Below, piece after piece: positions 59,200-64,000 of a DNA stretch of 64,000 nucleotides (position 1 is the first letter of the stretch; each line of letters begins with the position of its first letter). Position numbers and translations under genes: made by a program. Below the pieces are notes generated by a model. That model was given only the letters and a program-made list of their open reading frames with translations. It made no database searches and was not told where the DNA came from. This DNA comes from Alisma plantago-aquatica (lineage: Eukaryota > Streptophyta > Magnoliopsida > Alismatales > Alismataceae): NCBI GenBank assembly GCA_963693085.1, contig OY856413.1:105530501-105594500 (forward strand), in the 5' to 3' direction.

Positions 59200-59500
59200 T
59201 TGATGAAGGTCCAGATTGACCATCAAAATTGCATTGATGACGACCACATAGCCCCTCAAAAATAATATTAATGAAGGCATTATCCCTTCAAAAATATATT
59301 CTCCAGGATGATCAAGTCCCTCAAAAATGTATTTATGAGAACTAAACATGCCCTCAATAATGTTATTATGAAGGCTAAATAGTCCCTCAAAAATGTATTT
59401 ATGAAGGTCAAATAGTCCCTCAAAAATGTATTTATGAAGGCTAAATAGTCCCTCAATATAACATTCTTGAGGGTCAGTTGGTCTGTGACAATTGTATTCG
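59200..59500. repeat. CACTA right subterminal repeats, 33-bp unit
   Basis: Three to four close copies of AGTCCCTCAAAAATGTATTT (33-bp period, ending GAAGGCTAAAT) with more diverged copies on each side. Such arrays are where TnpA-type proteins bind. A similar TCCCTCAAAAAT word survives at the left end near 47262. Confidence 0.88.
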
Positions 59501-59628
59501 TGAGGGCCACTGGTATTTGTCACGTGAGTTCTCTTCACTGACCATTTGTGAGGGCCAGACCCACAACCGTCCCTATTTGTGAGGGCCTGTAGAGAGGGGT
59601 TTGTGACAGGACTCACTCGTGAATAATA

Positions 59629-59646
59629 GCCCAATTTTTACTAGTG
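59629..59646 (-). repeat. CACTA right terminal inverted repeat end
   Basis: Complement reads CACTAGTAAAAATTGGGC, the element's outer edge. Chromovirus sequence CCCAACTGG follows at once. Confidence 0.92.
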
Positions 59647-60138
59647 CCCAACTGGAGAAAGGAGGCAAGCTAGAGTGTTCGCCATCGACAATGAAGAAGC
59701 TCAGGAGAATGCTAATAGGCTGTTTAAGGGTAATAAACAATAGAGTTTTCCTTTTGTTTAGTAGGATATGTAATAGCTTTCTGATACAGTATGAATTATG
59801 TAGGCTTGTTGGAAGTCAAGGGACAACATGTAAAAGCACTTTTTGATTTTGGTTCTACTAATACTTTTATTTCGAGATATCTAGAAACTATGCTTTATTT
59901 GGATATCAAGGATTTAGGGTATGTTTCGGATGTAACAACTCTGAGTGGTCGTATCTATACATCTCTTTTGAAAACCCCTGTCTTTCCAGTTAAGTATTTG
60001 AACCATGAGCTTCCCACTAACTTCATCCTTCCCAATATGAATGATTTATATGTGATCATCGGTATGGATTGGCTTTCCACCTATAGAGCCCGAATTGATT
60101 TTTGGGAAAAGAAGATTCTTATTAGAAAAATCGGCCAT
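59647..60138 (+). repeat. 492-bp direct duplication flanking the CACTA, right copy
   Basis: Ungapped match to 46632-47123. It starts exactly at the CACTA terminus and ends where the left copy is cut. Confidence 0.93.
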
Positions 60139-60758
60139 CCACACTTCACTATTCGAGGAAGGAAGGATGCGACAACCAGCCTTTATGTGTCTGCCTTGAA
60201 AGCTGAGCGGATGTTATCTAAGGGTTGTCGAGCCTACCTAGCCATAGTTTCCACACCTGAGGTTAAGGGGTGATCCTTAGACGAGATAGAGGTGGTTCGG
60301 GGGTATGCATATGTGTTTCCAGATGATCTACCAGGGATTCCCCCTAAGAGGGAGGTAGATTTCTCCATCGAGTTAGCTCCTGGGAGTAACCCTGTATCTA
60401 AGGCACCCTATAGAATGGCCCCTGCTGAGTTGCTCAAGTTGAAAACCTAGTTGCAGGAGTTGTTGGATAAAGTTTTATCTGACCCAGTGCATTGCCTTAG
60501 GGAGCACCAGTCCTCTTTGTAAAGAAGAAGGATGGGTCGCTTCGGATGTGTGATTATTGGATGGTCAATCAGGCAACCATTAAGAATAAGTATCCTTTGC
60601 CTAGGATAGATGACCTGTTCAACCAAATCAAATTAGCTCGAGTCTTTTCCAAGATCGATTTGAGGTCGGGTTACCACCAGGTGAGAGTAAGGAGTGAGGA
60701 TATACCTAAGACGGCTTTCCGAACTCGATATGTCCACTATGAGTTTGTGGTCATGTGA
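59791..60758 (+). pseudogene. Chromovirus protease and truncated reverse transcriptase
   Basis: The protease (59791-60270) has FDFGSTNTF and IIGMDWL. After a TGA at 60271 the frame continues with the conserved pre-RT segment ([23 protein letters not shown]), TAG at 60448 (from CAG), a short frameshifted patch near 60480-60540, and then RT fingers ([23 protein letters not shown]). It ends at YEFVVM, just before where the MPFGL and YVDD active-site motifs should be. RT palm, thumb and all of RNase H are missing. Confidence 0.85.
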
Positions 60759-61860
60759 TGGCAAGATTACCTATCCGTGGGAGTAGACGGAGGAATCAGG
60801 TTTGACAATTGCATATGGGTTTCGATGGATTCGTCGATAAAGGAACGTATTCTGCAAGAGGCTCATGGATCCAAATACACAGTGCACCCAGGAACTACTA
60901 AGATGTTTAAGGACCTGCACCGGCTTTTCTGGTGGCCAGGAATGAAGAAAGACATTGTGGCATGTGTGGTTAGTTGTCTTACGCAATGGGCTGTTACGGT
61001 CGATAGAGATTCTAGAATGGAAATGGGAGCATGTCACCATGGACTTTGTAGTGGGTCTACCCTGGACCAATAAAGGTCATGATGCGATATGGGTCGTGGT
61101 AGATCGTCTTACCAAGTCAACACATTTCCTCGCCTTAAAGACCATTGCTAAGGTGTCATACTTAGCTGAGATGTATATCAGGGAGATAGTACGTTTGCAT
61201 GGCGTACTGGGTTTGATTATCTCGGACAGAGACCCAAAGTTTACCTCCAAGTTGTGCAAGCAAGTTCAACAGGAATTGGGTACCAGGTTGAAGTTTAGCA
61301 CCACTTATCACTCCCATACGGATGGTCAGTCAGAAAGGACAATTCAGACACTAGAAGATCTGCTGAGAGCTTGCGTGCTCGATTGGGGTGGCTCATGGGA
61401 GTAGTACCTACCCTTAACAGAATTTTCCTGCAATAATAGCTACCAAGCCAGTATCGGGATGCCTTTGTATTAATCTTTGTACGGGAGACCGTGTCGGTCC
61501 CCACTTCATTGGGATAATGTGGGTGAGAGGACCTTGTTGAGGTCAGATGAGCTCCAAGTGTATGCGGATAAAGTTGCTTTGATCAAGTAGAAGTTGAACA
61601 TACCCAGGATCAACAGAAGTCGTATGCTGATGCAAAGCGGACTGATGTGCATTTCACTGTAGGGGAGCATGTGTTTCTGAAAATCCGACCGCTCCGAGCT
61701 ATAGCTAAGAACAGAGGAAAGTTGAGTCCCCGATACGTGGGTCTATTCAAGGTGTTAGAACGGATTGGTGGTTGCCTATCGTTTAACGTTACCCCCTTAG
61801 TATACCATGATGCATGATGTGTTCCATGTGTCCAACCTGAAGCGATATGTGCAAGATCTA
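60759..61860 (+). pseudogene. Chromovirus integrase
   Basis: It opens with the HHCC region (EAHGSKYTVHPG), loses the second Cys pair through a small deletion and frame change near 60980, and continues with the catalytic core. All three acidic residues are present: MDFVVGLP, ISDRDPKFTS and the Glu of GQSERTIQTLEDLLRA. Stops lie at 61402 (TAG from CAG), about 61471 and 61588 (TAG from CAG), with a frameshift after about 61610. The GPY/F-like C-terminal part is degraded. Integrase would insert the cDNA; the Tekay-type chromodomain follows. Confidence 0.85.
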
Positions 61861-61934
61861 AGCCATGTGCTGAGCATTGAACCGATTGAGCTTCAAGGGA
61901 AGCTGACCTATCCTGAGACACCTTTGCGGATTCT

Positions 61935-62061
61935 AGATACCAAGGTGAAAAAGCTCAGATGCAAGAATATGTAAAGGTTCTTTGGAAGCACCATGGAGAG
62001 GATGAGGCCACATGGGAGCTGAAGACGAACATGGAAAAAGTATACTCAGACTTGTTTGTTT
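61935..62061 (+). pseudogene. Chromodomain remnant of the chromovirus
   Basis: Across one frameshift near 61970, translation gives KVLWKHHGEDEATWE, the hallmark end of the chromodomain fused to integrase in Tekay/Del elements. It then gives a DLFV end and a stop. In living elements this domain directs insertion to heterochromatin. Confidence 0.8.
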
Positions 62062-62092
62062 GATCATTGAATTTTGAGGACAAAATTCCTAT

Positions 62093-62105
62093 AAGGAGGG
62101 GAGGA
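62093..62105 (+). other. Polypurine tract of the chromovirus
   Basis: AAGGAGGGGAGGA directly before the 3' LTR primes second-strand DNA. The preceding TTTTGAGGACAAAATT is typical of this lineage. Confidence 0.9.
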
Positions 62106-64000
62106 TGTTATAACCTCAATTTTCTGAATAATGTAATGAGATGTGTAATACCTTTTCTTTAATGATGAACAAAATTTGTGATTGATTTGTTTGCTTTAAA
62201 TGGTGTATTTCGTGTGTAATGGCCTTAATTGAGTTTAATTGGGCTTAATTGGCCATTGGGCCCAATTAAAAAAGAAATAGAAATAAAAAAGAAAGGAATT
62301 GCCTAATAAAAGGGAGATATAGGAAAAGGATAAATATAATGGGGAAAAGGCAAGGAGATAATTCCCAAGGGGAGATTTCGTACCCTTAGGGTTCCTTGAG
62401 GGCCAAGGGACCTGAGATAATTAGATAATGACAAATGAAAAAGAATACTAATTAAAATTGGGGTAATTAGTAAATAACTTGGATGGGAAGGAAATACTCT
62501 CAACCATTGGAATTTAACCTTCAAATTTAGTGGACGATTAGATAATGCCAAGATGGAGTTTTCCCTAAAATTTTAGAGGAATTGTTAAATGAGGAGAGAG
62601 AAATGGATTTTCCAAGTTATCATGTTAAAATGTCCTTTTAATTCGTTTTTTTTTATAATAGCAATGGAGGGAAATGATGCCAGCCGTTGGATGACCGCGT
62701 GATCTAGGGGACCATGGATCCAAGGGCAGTTGTGCATCGTCTACCTCGAGTCCCAGTGGGACTGGGAGATGTTTTGTGAATCAAATTTCCGGTCTCTAGA
62801 GATGATAAGTTGAAAATCTAACAAGCCCATCACCTTCGGGAGAGTGTTCTGAAGCGTCTAGACCCAAGATTGGGGGGCTGTCGTCGATGGGGGAAGAAAC
62901 CCCCAAGTTGCAGGACACCCATGACCTAGCCCTATATAAGGGAGGGTGCTCGGGGGTGCCAACATACCTAAAAATGATCCCCATCACTACAGAACGCGAC
63001 GACAAGTGGAACGATAATCTCAATTGCCAATTCCAACCTAACCTACCCCCTTTGCAACCTGCAACCCACGACGGAGCTCCGGCGAGTAGTTCGCGGTGAA
63101 GGTCAGGTTCGTTTGTACAATTGAGAAGTGTGTCGAGTTTGGACGATGACGACAAAGCTTCAAGACCTCTTGGATTTCCTACTGGTGGCTTGGAGCTCGA
63201 AGTCAACTAGCTAGTTGACTGATGTTCATCGCACAGACGAAGGTAGATGACGACGGGCGGCCGTCGAATCGCGGACTACCGTGATCCCGAGCGGGGATAA
63301 AACGGACGAGAGTGAGAGCGGCTAGGTTTGGGCATCCGCATCACGGATCGTCCGATCCAGGGAGCAAACCAGCGGCCCACCCATCGAGCGGCTCGCTAAT
63401 TTCCAGTTAAATTCCCTCTCTGTTTAAATAATATTGAAAAAGGCTTTTTCTTGTGAAAATCCTAGGAATTAGTAGGAACCTCGGATGAATTAACTATATA
63501 CATGAATGTTGATCAGAAAAATACGAGGAATAAGTTAAAATACTTTGAAAGCCTAAATATGTGTCGTTTTGCAAAAGTATATAATTTTGATGAAAAGGGT
63601 GTTAAGTTGTGGTTAGAAACCCTAATTAGCGATTAAGGGTAGATTTGATGTTGCAAATAAATTAATTCGAGTGTTGTTAACTTATTTAATGATTAAGATG
63701 AATCTTAACCTATTTTAGAGATGGAATTGCAAGATTTAGGGTTTAAACCTCATAAGTTGGATAATATCCTTAGAAAACCCTAAGTAAGGGAAAAAGGGAA
63801 GAAAAGATATAGTTAATCCGAAAATTAGGGTTTTGTGGTCCAAACCTGATCTTAGGATCTTAATGAAAAATAAGATGGGATGGTTAGGGTTTGGTGGATA
63901 TTTTGATAAAAGTAGAGTACAAGTGATAAAAAGGAAGTGAAACCCTAATTATGGTCAAAACCCTAAAAAGAGCTAGAAACCCTAAGGGACGATTAGGCCA
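62106..64000 (+). repeat. 3' LTR of the chromovirus, first 1895 bp
   Basis: Starts TGTTATAACC and aligns with 42056 onward, including the TATA box (62933-62940). It is cut by the window end. Confidence 0.93.

Larger units (their letters stand above)
47124..59646 (+). mobile_element. CACTA (En/Spm) transposon, degenerate, left end lost
   Basis: The right end is intact: its complement begins CACTAGTAAAAATTGGGC (59629-59646), followed inward by subterminal repeats. It carries remnants of a transposase gene (51929-54210) and a TnpA-like gene (54554-58838), both plus-strand, as in plant CACTA elements. At the left, the boundary with chromovirus sequence is at 47124 but no CACTA terminus is present. 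The sequence starts amid subterminal-like motifs (GGGAC, TTTGTGAGGG, TCCCTCAAAAAT). The transposase core is deleted, so it is non-autonomous. The left 4.8 kb carries LINE fragments and a GC-rich repeat block. Confidence 0.9.
42056..64000 (+). mobile_element. Tekay-type chromovirus (Ty3/gypsy), decayed, runs off window
   Basis: The 5' LTR (42056-44895), primer site, leader, gag, protease, partial RT, integrase, chromodomain remnant, polypurine tract and first 1895 bases of the 3' LTR are all plus-strand. A CACTA transposon sits within the protease region, next to a 492-bp duplication. Reverse transcriptase is truncated and RNase H deleted. Stops and frameshifts elsewhere make it non-autonomous. 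It entered the Athila pol; the left target sequence is AGTTT at 42051-42055 and the right copy is outside the window. The LTRs differ at about 10 of the first 120 bases by eye. Confidence 0.9.

Noticed and set aside
59176..59634. A 152-codon minus-strand open frame with repeated 11-residue units
   Set aside because: It is the translation of the 33-bp CACTA subterminal repeats; a period divisible by three keeps any frame open.
42056..64000. Reading the left and right chromovirus parts as two unrelated elements
   Set aside because: Orientation, LTR pair, gag-to-integrase order and the ungapped 492-bp overlap fit one element with an internal event, although joining of two sibling copies is not fully excluded.
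1..64000. CRISPR arrays, operons, bacterial or organellar genes
   Set aside because: No direct-repeat/spacer pattern and no such genes seen; all repeats are explained by plant transposable elements.

Overview
This window is intergenic DNA from a flowering plant. Three things point there: plant-type LTR retrotransposon lineages (Tekay chromovirus, Athila), a Cassandra TRIM carrying a 5S-rRNA-like promoter, and a plant En/Spm CACTA transposon. Introns are GT-AG and the background is AT-rich. Species cannot be named; a monocot is only a guess. No intact host gene is supported. The one intact protein-coding gene is the gag of a small non-autonomous retroelement.

Layout. 1-2372: flank without a supported gene. 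2373-19474: a complete gene-less LTR element (LARD, minus strand, target duplication ATAGT). Nested in its 3' LTR is a TR-GAG element (3270-11376, minus, duplication ATTCC), and nested in that element's 5' LTR is a Cassandra TRIM (9451-10288, duplication GCAAC). 19475-24033: degraded, possibly genic sequence with exon-like open frames broken by stops. 24034-31065: an AT-rich, weakly repetitive tract split by a 4.1-kb solo LTR (25742-29842, duplication CAACT). About 31070-42055: decayed Athila-type element on the minus strand (LTR, accessory ORF, pol), carrying a truncated SINE and an old solo LTR. 42056-64000: Tekay-type chromovirus on the plus strand, inserted into the Athila element and running off the window; it carries a 12.5-kb degenerate CACTA transposon (47124-59646).

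How the parts relate. Nesting gives a relative order: LARD before TR-GAG before Cassandra; Athila before chromovirus before CACTA. LTR-pair divergence by eye agrees: roughly 7% for the LARD, low for TR-GAG, 4 of 291 sites for Cassandra. The LARD and the chromovirus share LTR ends and a 5' leader with a 19-base identical core at the same distance from the primer site, so the LARD looks like a cis-signal-only partner of the chromovirus family. TR-GAG supplies only Gag. The CACTA has lost the transposase catalytic core and its left end, and is flanked by a 492-bp direct duplication of the chromovirus. Most in-frame stops in these dead genes are explained by one C-to-T change in CAA or CAG codons, as expected in methylated, silenced DNA.
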